Shown in pieces: positions 52,317 to 61,752 of a stretch of DNA of 64,000 bases (the first letter of the stretch is position 1; each line of letters begins with the position of its first letter). Both the position numbers and the translations under genes were made by a program. The stretch is taken from NCBI GenBank assembly GCA_026075535.2, contig AP026538.1:17616337-17680336 (forward strand), read 5' to 3'. This DNA comes from Tricholoma matsutake (taxonomy: Eukaryota; Basidiomycota; Agaricomycetes; Agaricales; Tricholomataceae). A model generated the notes under the pieces. It was not told the DNA's origin. It searched no databases and was given only the letters and a program-made list of their open reading frames with translations.

Positions 52317-53447
52317 AACAATGGAACCCCCCCAATCAAGTCTGCATTGGAGGACTGGAAATTTGAAGACGGCCTGCTCTTTTTCAAAGACAGATGCTAC
52401 GTGCCACAGGATGAGACCCTCCGCCGAGTGATCATACAGAAATATCATGATAGCATCACAACAGGGCACCCTGGACAATGGCAGACAATCGAACAGATCC
52501 GGCGAGACTACTGGTGGCCAGGAATGGCCAACTTCATCAAGAAGTACATTGAAGGCTGCACAAAGTGCCAGCAAATGAAGATCAACACCCACCTGATGAC
52601 CCCACCCCTGACACCGATATCATCTGATGCCAGCAGACCATTTGAGCTGGTAACAACAGATTTTATTACAGACCTGCCCATAATAAACGGATTTGACTCA
52701 ATCATGGTCATGGTAGACCATGGTCTTACAAAGGGGGTAATTTTTATCCCTTGCACAAAGACGATCGACGCACTTGGCACCGCGGACCTCTACCTGTGCC
52801 ATGTATACACAAGATTTGGACTCCCTGGAAGAATCATCTCAGACAGAGACCCTCAATTTGCATCCAAACTCTTCCGAGAACTTGGACAACTGCTCGGAAT
52901 CAAATTATCTATGAGCACCGCCTATCACCCCTAGACTGACGGAGAAATGGAGCGAGTAAACCAAGAACTAGAAGTTTACCTCCGCATGTTCTGTTCGAAC
53001 AAACCCCGAGATTGGGAGCATTATCTCCCAACAGCAGAATTTGTGCACAACCAGAAGACGCACACTGCAGTAAAACACTCGCCATTTTACTTGATGATGG
53101 GATATCAACCATGTGCTATCCCCACCCCATATGAAAAGACAAATGTGCTGGCTGCCGAACAGAGAATCCAAGAACTTCTCTCTGCGAGAAGGGAAGCTCT
53201 TGCCGCACATGAACTGGCCAGACAGGCTATGGCTGCCCAAATGAAAGGGCGATACAAACCATTCAAGGTTGGAGAACAAGTATGGCTTGACTCCAAGAAC
53301 CTGAAGATTGGCTACCCAACGAGAAAACTGGCGCCAAAACGAGAAGGGCCCTTCGTGATTGAAGATGCCAACATACCGATTGAAACTGCCACCGAGATGG
53401 AAGATCCACCCGGTATTCCATGCGGCTTTACTCACACAATACCATGA
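52317..53447 (+). pseudogene. Gypsy element 3 integrase
   Basis: IQKYHDSITTGHPGQWQTIE and CTKCQQMK give the H-H-C-C zinc site (52435-52575). Core: LVTTDFITDLPIINGFDSIM (first Asp), LPGRIISDRDPQFASKLFRE (second Asp) and DGEMERVNQELEVYLRMFCS (Glu), with one TAG at 52934-52936 before it where Gln is usual (CAG to TAG). SPFYLMMGYQP, GRYKPFKVGEQVWLDSKNLK and APKREGPFVIEDA follow. The frame breaks near 53370 before the chromodomain. No RT is attached; the 5' half is lost at the Copia 3 junction. CpG content is higher than in Gypsy 2, so it is a younger copy. Confidence 0.85.
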
Positions 53448-53676
53448 GAATGACACTCATGGGCAAAACTTCCTGACTCCACCACCCGACCTTGTGGAAG
53501 GAGAAAACAAATATGAAGTGGAAGCGATCATCACACACAAGAAGCACGGCAAGACACGCCATTACCTTGTGAAATGGATTGACTACCCGACATCCGAGAA
53601 CACATGGGAACCCAAATTGAACTTGAAGAATGCCCCTGAAATCCTGATGGCATATAAGAAGAGACATCACCTCTAA
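53359..53676 (+). pseudogene. Gypsy element 3 chromodomain
   Basis: YRLKLPPRWKIHPVFHAALL and TQYHEN precede the chromodomain KYEVEAIITHKKHGKTRHYL, VKWIDYPTSENTWEPKLNLK, ending KKRHHL and a stop. The aromatic and WEP features are intact. It is one frame off the integrase, so a single indel near 53370 broke the polyprotein. Confidence 0.85.
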
Positions 53677-53867
53677 CAAGAACCCAAGAAACCCCCACTA
53701 TCTGAACCGAACCCCAGCCAAACGACACCCCTGATACCCCCCAAATGACAATTGACCCACTGAACATTGATGCCCTTCACGTTCACTCCCACCCCCCTCT
53801 TACGACAAAGAACGAATACGAGAAGAACATGGCGACTGGACGATGAGTCATTGACCAGTCACCAAGA

Positions 53868-54230
53868 ATGAACAGACTGCTGGGGCAACCCTCCTGGGAA
53901 TGCCCACATGGAATCACATTCTGGATAAACAGAGACAAAAGGATAAAAAGAATATCCTCGACTTGCCCGAGATGCTGCCTCTATATGCGGAGGAGCACAA
54001 AGATGGATTTGGCCTGGGTAAAAGCACAATTTGAGGAATGGTGCTTCAAGGAAGAATTAGACAGCGGCGACTATTTCCCCAAAGAATTCATTATCAACCT
54101 GGATGGTCTGACCCCAGGCAGGAGACCACTAGTGGGAATTGGCCCACTACTGTGGAATGACCTTCAGTGGAACACCCACTACAATGAAGAAAGTGGATTT
54201 GAGCTGGCAAGGCAGCTCTTATTCGGATGA
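53868..54230 (+). CDS. Accessory ORF between Gypsy 3 pol and 3' LTR
   Basis: 120 residues from MNRLLGQPSWECPHGITFW, in the sense direction. A CPHG...CPRC pair (ECPHGITFWINRD, then SSTCPRCCLYMR) could bind zinc. KMDLAWVKAQFEEWCFKEEL, FIINLDGLTPGRRPLVGIGP and NEESGFELARQLLFG follow, then a stop at 54228. The acidic/aromatic composition looks like a real protein, and the frame may extend upstream of this Met. I do not recognise the family. Such a position after pol is where accessory genes sit in some LTR elements. Confidence 0.5.
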   Translation: MNRLLGQPSWECPHGITFWINRDKRIKRISSTCPRCCLYMRRSTKMDLAWVKAQFEEWCFKEELDSGDYFPKEFIINLDGLTPGRRPLVGIGPLLWNDLQWNTHYNEESGFELARQLLFG

Positions 54231-54655
54231 CATGGAGAACTGGGGACACTGCTGCGTTCCAGCCGACACCCCCACACATCGAAACCCCTGACCACTGAGC
54301 ACAACTAGGTGCAAATCGATTGTCTGCAAAGACGTTAAACTACCAATTGTCCACAAAGACGTTAAACTACCAAGCATCCGCAAAGATGTAAAACTATGGT
54401 GATTGCCCTTGATACTGCACAGACCCTACAGACCCCTCCCCTTCTGATGACACCACTGACTCCTTGACACCACTGCTAAGGGCAGTATAGAATGAAAAGA
54501 ACCCAATCATGGTCCAAGCTTGGACATGAACGATTCCTCCACTGCACCCCTCAATCCTGACCCACCCACATATCCTGACCATACCCAATCAGACCGCAGA
54601 GGAGAGACAAAAATTTAGGTCGAAGTGTGGAACTTTCGACCATAGCAGGGGGGTA
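54231..54655 (+). other. Gypsy 3 3' noncoding region and polypurine tract
   Basis: Contains three copies of a short GCAAAGACGTTAAACTACCA-type repeat (54330-54395) and ends with AGCAGGGGGGTAA directly before the LTR, the expected plus-strand primer. Confidence 0.6.
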
Positions 54656-55349
54656 ATGTTACAATTTTCCTTGTAACTCATGGAACCTGACCGACCCAAC
54701 CGACCCGACGATCCCCTCCAGACAGGAGGCACTACCTGATTCATGCCTAGGGCATGTCCTTGACACCAGACACATGCACAATGCATGCCGACTGCATGCA
54801 TTCAATCCCCTTCCCATGGAAGGCACCCTTGACGCATGGTGACTCCATGCACCCAAACCCATTCCCACACATGCTGTGATATGACAGCTGCTTGACATGA
54901 GATCCATGACATCAGACTCTCACGATCGACATGCTGCCATGCAGCATGTCCTTGACATTGGATCCTTCACATCAGATCCATGACATTGGACGCCTCATGC
55001 TAGGCATGAGGCTTATTGTTTCTATTCATACCTGATACAGATCTACCTTTCCGATTGGACGATAAGGACCTTCCTACTAGTATAAGTACTGCGACTTGTA
55101 GTAGGGATGTCCTTAGTTTAGATCTAGGCATTCTACAGCCTTAACTTGCAACTCACAAACTTATCTGAAACCACTAAGGAAGCCCCTTAGTGCGTGAACC
55201 TGAATGACTCTATGCAGAAGCCCTGCTAGAGTGCACTACCTATCTTATGTTGGACGCTCCAAGTAAGACTAGTGCCAAATGACTCATTGAGGAAGCACCT
55301 CGTTGAATGACATCGACTAGATTGAGTGGTTGAGGCTTTGCCCTTAACA
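54656..55349 (+). repeat. 3' LTR of Gypsy element 3 (694 bp)
   Basis: Starts TGTTACAATTTTCCTTG and ends GCCCTTAACA (TGTTA/TAACA inverted ends), directly after the polypurine tract. It contains several CTTGACA/GACATGAGATCC-type repeats and a TATAAGTA promoter-like word near 55080. The following GATGT would be half of a 5-bp duplication; its partner was lost with the 5' end. Confidence 0.8.
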
Positions 55350-57935
55350 GATGTCATCAGGATTTGCTGTCAAACTTTCTAATGTCAAACTTCATCATGA
55401 TGTTCATACAGCCTATCAGCTTCACTGCATTGAACCAGAGATCATCTGGACAGCATGCTGTCCCCAGTGCTTTTCCCTCTTCCCTCATCCAATTCCTTGG
55501 AAATGTCAGCAGAAGGAATCTCCAAGATCACATGCCTGCAATACAAATCTCTGGAAAACTCAGAATACATGGAATGGCCCAAAATGGGTTCCATGTCAGC
55601 TATACAGTACAGTCATTTGATTCTTGGCTTCATTTTTTTTTGTCTTGCCAGATCATAGAAGACTCCCTTCACAAGATTTACATATCCAAGGTGGCCCTGC
55701 TTGGAGATTTATGTTGATTGGTACAAACAAGATTTCTGGTAAGTTGCTAGAAAGAAATTATACACTAATACAGCTAATCATATTACATATAGGTAAAAAG
55801 GTATCTTGTGGTGCAATTTTGCTTTATTGCTGGAATTTACCTTTCAATCTGTGCTATAAACCTGAGAATCTCACACCTCCACCTCATCTTCCTGACCCAA
55901 CAACTATTTCCCATCTTCTTGATCCTGTTATTAGTTCTGTTACCAAGTATGGTATTGCACCAGGTCAAGATGTGTCAACATCCAGACATCCCAATGGTAT
56001 TCCCATGCAAGCAAAAATTGCACCTGTCATTGCTGATCTGGAGGGAAGTCAGAAGGTTAGTGGCTTTTTAGCACATGGTGCCATAATGTTTTGTTCCTTC
56101 TGCCTCTGTACCAAATATCAGCTGGAAGACCTTGATATGCAATCTTGGGAACTACATAATGGTGCCCATGTGCAAGCACAAGCAGAGGCATGGCTTAACC
56201 AGACAATAATAGCTGGCCAGAATGCTCTAGCAATGTCAAATGGTGTATGATGGACTCCATTGCATTGTCTGCCATACTGGGACCCAGTCAAACATGTTGT
56301 TCTAGGTTTTATGCACAACTGGCTTGAGGGTATTTTACAGCATCATCTTCACTCACTCTGGAGAATTGGACAAGATGAGGATGAAAGCCAGAAGATTAAA
56401 GAAATAGAGCTTGATGAGAAATTGACTGAAGAGGATGTATCAGACTCTGCTGAAGAGTTGGAAGGTCTTTTTCAGGAAACTGATAAATATGAGGCTGCCA
56501 TCATGATGTCAATGCAACATACAACACCACCTATGTCTCCCTCACCATCTTCCTCATTTATTGCTGGTTCAAGCCTGTCTGAATCATCCTCAGCACCTAC
56601 AGCTACACAAACACATCCAGCTCCCTATGACCTCAATTCTGATGATGAAGATGATGGTGATGATAGTGACTGTATTCCTGCTGATACAGTGCCATTCAGC
56701 TTTACACCTCCAGAGCTACAAGCAATACAGGATTTCATTCATGACATTACTCTTCCAACATGGATACAATGACCACCAGTTAATCTGGGTGAACCAAGTC
56801 ATGGCAAGCTCAAAGCAAGAGAATATCTCACTCTCTTTATACATGCATTTTCCCTCTCATCATTCCTGAGTTCTAGTACATTGTTGCTACTGCAGATTTT
56901 CACCACCAACACTTTCACTGCTTCTATAACCTTGTTGCAGCTACAAATATTATTGCTGCATTCAAGACTTCAAATGCTGATGCTGATGCCCATACCCAGC
57001 ATTATGTCCAGTATTGGACTGCTATTCAAACTCTCTTCCCTTATTGTCCATCCAAGCCAAATCACCACTATGCCATGCATAATGGCTCTCTGCTCAAATA
57101 TTGGGGTTCTTTGGCTTGATGAGTGAGTTTTTATGAGTGAGTGAATGGAATGTTGCAAAACATTAATACTAATCACCATCTTTGTATGTTTAATTACACT
57201 CATTTCAAGCTAGTAGCTAATATCAATTGCAGGAGATTTGGATTTTACAATGCTCCACCAAATGAGCCATAGAGCATATATTGATGCTTCACTACACAGC
57301 GACAATGCTATAAAAGAGTTGTCTGACTTTCTGGAGCCCATTGACACTTCAGTGGATGATCCACCAGTACCTCTTAAATCTACAGAAGTGGCAGAAATTC
57401 TAGAGAAGGTTCCTAGTCTTCGATATGTAGAGTATAATGGGCTGCTTCATTACCTTCATCAGACTGGAAGGCCCTACTGAGCTTACTCTGATCTTCCCCA
57501 TACATCCAACGGCATTATTCTTCCTCCACAAGCCCAGCATCTTATGGAGATCCACTGAGATGAATGTACCTTTAGCTGTGAAAGATCACACAACAGAAAT
57601 AGTGCCATACAGTTTTACAATCCTTTAACTCAAGTTCATGATACAGGCTTTATTCAACAAATTTGGAGGCTTCTGCTAGAAGGAACAGTGCACATCTTCA
57701 TAAATGTCTGCCCACATCAACAACTATCTGAACAACAGGAAGGACAAGCACCATCCAAATATTATCCTGGATTTATGACCTGGATTGTTGATGCAATCCC
57801 CTCTAACACCAATATCATCAATGAACCTGCTCATATCATTACCAATGTTGTAACCTTTCAGCACCCAGTAGGGACTTACAATATTGGGAGAGAGGTGCTA
57901 GTTGTTTGTTGGGCTGCAAATAGAGGGCATAGATA
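55350..57935 (+). pseudogene. Tnp2/CACTA-like transposase remnant
   Basis: Pieces in order: a Cys-bearing segment CCPQCFSLFPHPIPWKCQ and SPRSHACNTNLWKTQNTWNG (55440-55590); a short intron-like break; YKPENLTPPPHLPDPTTISH (55860-55925) and PMQAKIAPVIADLEGSQKVS, then GFLAHGAIMFCSFC (about 56000-56110), where Tnp2 proteins have the DLPA...C-x2-C region; HCLPYWDPVKHVVLGFMHNW and LEGILQHHLHSLWRIGQ (56262-56370), then acidic linkers; and a C-terminal part from 57238 (SLRYVEYNGLLHYLHQTGRP). Assignment to the Tnp2/CACTA group rather than KDZ is by recognition only. Many stops. Confidence 0.65.
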
Positions 57936-58210
57936 GGAACAAAGGAGCAGGAGTGGATGCTTAGGGTCAGTATTTAATTGTACATTTGTATCCACTCAAC
58001 TTAATATATCTTGCTGTTGGGAAACATGTCAGTTGAATTTTCTTTACTTTGTCATAGTAGTTTCCTATTATTTGAGCACAGGTGCAGGTTTTCACCAAGT
58101 TGGGCCCAGCTCTGGTTATCATAATTTTACTTGTTGTGATTGAGACTGTGGGAATGCAACTGCAATCAACAATGTTATCACTGGCACAACAGTAGAGAAC
58201 AAAATTACAG

Positions 58211-58266
58211 GTAAGTTTTTTGTTTCTTTCTCTTCTACTAAATTAACAAAGTGTTATTTTTTCTAG
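58211..58266 (+). other. Intron-like unit, 56 nt
   Basis: GTAAGTTTTTTG after ATTACAG, ATTAACAAAG branch region and TTTTTTCTAG acceptor. Confidence 0.45.
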
Positions 58267-58630
58267 ATTACAGTGTTTTCAGCTTGACAACAACTGCCTA
58301 ACACAAGACCACCCTCCTCCCCATCCAAATGGGATGTGAGAGTTTCATTTGGGTGTAGGAGACCACAGAGGGCACAGGAGACCCAAGAAATGGGATACCT
58401 GCCAGGTATGCCCCATATCCCCATCTCTGCCCACCCTGACTCACCCTGCCATAGGCACTACAGAGACAGTGAACAAAATGATGATAACCACCAGCAAAGA
58501 GGACAGGTATGAGGACAAGGGTCAGCCCAATGCCCTGATGACACAATGCCATGGAAAACGACAGAAAGTGATGATGATGAGGGGCCACCACCACCACCAA
58601 ACAAATGAACACAGGGATGGGTGAGGGACA

Positions 58631-58733
58631 GGCCCAAATGATGTGTATTGCCATTTGGGCCCCAGGTAGGTTTTTCTTATGTTCTTTACTTGTTTTTATT
58701 CATTCAACTAACTTCTACTTTCATTATCTACAG
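58631..58733 (+). other. Stem-loop directly before a 68-nt intron-like unit
   Basis: GGCCCAAATG and CATTTGGGCC form a perfect 10-bp stem (58631-58661); CCAG and GTAGGT follow, then TTCAACTAACTTC and TATCTACAG (intron-like 58666-58733). Confidence 0.65.
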
Positions 58734-59259
58734 GTTTTATCTCACAATGACACAACAACCTCACAGGGTGGATAGCAGGACCATGACAAGAGGACAACCC
58801 AGCATCCACTGCTGCCACTGTGAGCCACTGCTCGCAGGGTTGATGGTGGGTGCAAATGGCTCCTGACTTCACAAGTAGGTGCCAGGATGATGAGGAAGAG
58901 GATGAGGAAGACCAGGGGGCAACAATGATGACCATGCTGCCTTCAAGCAATGGCGAGAGGATGGAGGTAGAAATGGAGACTGCAGATGAATATGGCAATA
59001 ATGATGGGGAGGACAATGATGAGGACAACCAGGCCAACAACAAAGATGAGGACCAATGCCTCAATGACCCAACACCAATGAAGGATGACTCAATGGCAGG
59101 TACAGGCAAGGCAATGATGAGGGGGACCACATGGCCACTACCCAACACCATAGCACCCCTGACCACCACTGTGGGTGACTGCTTGCAGGATGGAAATGGG
59201 GAACAACGGGGAGAGGGAGGGGATGGCTACCATGGCCTGCCATCTACAATTTAGCACAG

Positions 59260-59279
59260 CTGTGAGCCCCTGCTCACAG
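59260..59279. other. Perfect hairpin of the palindrome family
   Basis: CTGTGAGC-CCCT-GCTCACAG, followed by GGTGGACTGTGG. Confidence 0.6.
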
Positions 59280-59699
59280 GGTGGACTGTGGACTAGAATG
59301 ACAAGGACCACAAAGGCGACGAGGACTATAAGCATGATGACTACTGGGACAACCAGGACCAGGGCAGGGACCAGATGGTGACAATGTACAAAGTGAGATG
59401 AATGACAAACAGTGGAGGAAAATGAAGCCTGGGCAAACAGCCAGGAGCAGAGGGCAGGGCACCACTGCTGCCACTGCCAGGGTGTGTGCCAATGGATGAG
59501 GATGATGGGGATGATGGGGATGAGAGACAAGGAAGCTGCAGTGGGTGATGGGGAGGATGAAGCCCCAATGAACCCCTAAGTTATTATTTCTTCTCAATTC
59601 ATTTTTTTTATAACCTAACTAACTTCTTTTTTGTTTTTTAGGCTGTAAACTACTGATCATGACAGGTGCCAATGCTGGATAGCTGATGCCATGACAGGA

Positions 59700-59812
59700 C
59701 AACAACACCCCCACTGCTGCTACTGTGTCTGAAGGCCCATCTGCTGCTGGTGCCAATGCTAGTGCCAGCCATTCTACTCCATTGCCTCTCAATGTTGTGG
59801 ACTGGTAACCCC
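59700..59812 (+). pseudogene. 5' piece of the tandem-repeat gene, left of element D
   Basis: A frame with SEGPSAAGANASASHSTPLP and LNVVDW matches the repeat unit at 61891-62035. It is cut at CCTGCCCA, the TSD of element D, and continues at 61753. Confidence 0.55.
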
Positions 59813-60102
59813 CCTGCCCAGAGGTCTTTACACTCCCCCACGTATTCCTATCAGAATCCGACCATATTCTGATGTCATTTTTACCAGCCAAATTGACATG
59901 AAATGGCAGGTTCAGTCCTAGTCCAGTCTGATGCAGTCCAATCAGAATCTGATCAGACCATCAGAATTTTCTAGGAATTTCTGACCATAGGAATACATAG
60001 GAATATTCTGAGGTTATGCAGAGACATTGGACAACATAGGAATTCGATAGGAATGATAGCAGCCTTGCTTAGTAATTAATAGTAGAAAAAGTAGACCCAC
60101 AC

Positions 60103-60180
60103 AGCAGAATTGAACCCTGGACCCCCAAGATGATTACATAATAGTACAGTGACAAGAAGACCACTCCACTAAGCAACCAT
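60103..60180 (-). other. tRNA-like module, left end of D, facing outward
   Basis: Minus strand: TTGCTTAGTGGAGTGGTC as A box, then GGGGGTCCAGGGTTCAATTC with B box GGTTCAATTCT (CG to CA). It points to the left TIR. Confidence 0.55.
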
Positions 60181-60414
60181 TGCAGGTAAGTGCTCTTACT
60201 GCACTACATACCATTCCCATGGGTGTGATGACAAAGCACATAGCCACATCACCACACCTTGCCAGCTCATCACTTCCCACCACCACCATCAATGGTGACC
60301 ATGGCCTCCCCTCCCTCCCCTCCTTCCCCCCTCTTCCCACAACCCCAACCACATCACCCTACACTCCCATGACAAACACTGCCTCCACAAACAAGCCACC
60401 TGACACACAATGCA

Positions 60415-60511
60415 GCCCAAATGACATTAATCATCATTTGGGCCAATAGTAAGTTTTTTTTGTTTTATTTCTTTTTTTGTAATCTGACTAACTGTATTTC
60501 TTCTTTTTAAG
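60415..60511 (+). other. Stem-loop plus 63-nt intron-like unit
   Basis: GCCCAAATGA and TCATTTGGGC form a perfect 10-bp stem (60415-60443); CAATA and GTAAGTTT follow; CTGACTAACTG branch region and TTCTTTTTAAG acceptor (60449-60511). Confidence 0.62.
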
Positions 60512-60580
60512 GTTCTAATCTACTGGTAACAATGGTCAATGACACCTAATGACGTGCACCCAACGGTGCCACATCATCCA

Positions 60581-60645
60581 GGCCCAAACAACATGATTGC
60601 ATCATTTGGGCCCACAGTAAGTTTTTTTCTTCTTTTGTTTTCCAG
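60581..60645 (+). other. Stem-loop plus shortened intron-like unit
   Basis: GGCCCAAA (60581-60588) pairs with TTTGGGCC (60605-60612), with inner ATGA/TCAT pairing; CACA and GTAAGT follow. The intron-like part (60617-60645) is only 29 nt and lacks a CTAAC, so it is probably deleted. Confidence 0.5.
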
Positions 60646-60722
60646 GTTTTTGTAACAAGGGATGGACATGAGACCATGCCAATGCTGCCATGTCACAACA
60701 GCACACCGCCCATGCCCAGCCT

Positions 60723-61117
60723 CACAAACAACTGCTCATGGGGTGGTTGGTGGGTGGAGTGACGGGGGAGGAGAGACAATGACAGGGGAACAATGAACAG
60801 GAGACCCCCACGACACCAACAACAACCAGCACCCCCCACCACCACTGTGAGCCACTGCTTGCGGGGTGAATACAGGGTGTGAGAGCATGGGGATGACAGG
60901 GATGATGACAACAACCCCACAGATGACAGACAATGCACAACACACCTCCAGCCTCATGAGCAACTGCTTGTGGGGTGGACGGTGCATGGAACAATGATGG
61001 GGAGGGGAGATGATGGGGAGGGGTGGAAATGGCAGGATGATGGGGGGATAGGGCAACAACAGGATGACAAACCCCAAACCAGCACCCCACACCACCACTG
61101 TGAGCAACTGCTCACAG
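60723..61117. other. Four hairpins of the palindrome family in element D
   Basis: 60723-60740 (CACAAACA-AC-TGCTCATG), 60844-60863 (CTGTGAGC-CACT-GCTTGCGG), 60955-60972 (CATGAGCA-AC-TGCTTGTG) and 61098-61117 (CTGTGAGCAACTGCTCACAG, perfect). Spacing is about 110-145 bp; each is followed by GGGTGRR or GGGGTGG and by purine-rich low-complexity DNA. Confidence 0.62.
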
Positions 61118-61333
61118 GGTGGATATGGGGTGCAGGTGGAGGGATGATGACAACAATGATGGAGGTGAGACACAATGGAGATGAGAGGGAGGGGAGACGA
61201 GGGGGGAGGGAGGGGAAGGGGTGACAATGAGACAGCAGCAACATGACACAACACACCACCACCCCCTCCCCCACATTTTGTGGGGGGGGGGATTTAGTTT
61301 TAAATTGTATAATTAAATAGTATAATCAATTGT

Positions 61334-61366
61334 CCCCATGCATTTGCATGGGGTTTTTTTTTTTTT
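61334..61366 (+). terminator. Perfect hairpin followed by 13 T
   Basis: CCCCATGCA-TT-TGCATGGGG, nine paired bases, then an uninterrupted T run. The form matches a T-run terminator. A second hairpin, CCCCCACA-TTT-TGTGGGGG, lies at about 61266-61285. Whether a polymerase stops here is untested. Confidence 0.45.
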
Positions 61367-61423
61367 CAATAGTGAACTATCCCCAGGTGCTTTAAATGGA
61401 CATTATATTATAAATTTACTCAT

Positions 61424-61510
61424 TCTCCTGTGGCTCAACTGGTTAAGCACTTGTTTGGTTGTCATGTGATTTATATTCCAAGGTCCATGGTTCAATCCCT
61501 GCTCTACCCA
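61424..61510 (+). other. tRNA-like module, right end of D, facing outward
   Basis: A box TGGCTCAACTGGTTAAGC (61431-61448) is very close to true tRNA genes; B box GGTTCAATCCC at 61489-61499 differs from the consensus by CG to CA. The D stem pairs; the acceptor does not. It points to the right TIR. Confidence 0.6.
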
Positions 61511-61752
61511 TTTATTTTGTAAGCACTTGCCAAGTTAAGTCTTCTGAAATGTGGTATTCCGACTCCATGTTGGAATTGCATAGGAATTTACCTGGAATTT
61601 ACTAGGAATATCTTGGAAACAAAAGTACATGGTTATAAAGATACATTCCAATCAGATTCTGATCAGACTCCTGTTGGACAACTCAGATTCCTATTGGAAA
61701 ACTTGGACTCCTAGGAGTCTGATAGGAATCTGTGGTGGAGTGTAAAGTACTG

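Larger units (their letters stand above)
58130..59660 (+). other. Cassette array: intron-like units, stem-loop, hairpins
   Basis: Between the transposase remnant and the repeat-protein gene lie three intron-like units (58211-58266, 58666-58733, 59580-59641), one stem-loop before a donor (58631-58661) and hairpins at 58818-58837, 59169-59188 and 59260-59279, in purine-rich low-complexity sequence. No TIRs or tRNA-like modules flank it, so it may be either a TIR element with lost ends or the decayed 5' exons of the repeat-protein gene downstream. Confidence 0.5.
59821..61752 (+). mobile_element. Cassette TIR element D, perfect 8-bp TSD CCTGCCCA
   Basis: Left end GAGGTCTTTACACTCCCCCA; the right end's inverted copy is CAGTACTTTACACTCCACCA. 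CCTGCCCA is duplicated exactly at 59813-59820 and 61753-61760. Subterminal ATTCCTATCAGA words occur at both ends. Inside, in order: a minus tRNA-like module (60103-60180), the GACAAAGCACATAGCCACATC block, two stem-loop/donor units (60415, 60581), four hairpins (60723-61117), two GC hairpins with T runs and a plus tRNA-like module (61424-61510). No transposase, so any movement depends on a helper. hAT and KDZ-type transposases both make 8-bp duplications. Confidence 0.85.

Noticed and set aside
891..61117. Hairpin family as Helitron 3' ends
   Set aside because: Helitron ends need CTRR a few bases after the hairpin, and none of the copies has it; hairpins are also internal and multiple per element.
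60736..61254. 172-codon minus-strand frame in element D
   Set aside because: Spans three hairpins and simple repeats; same composition artefact.
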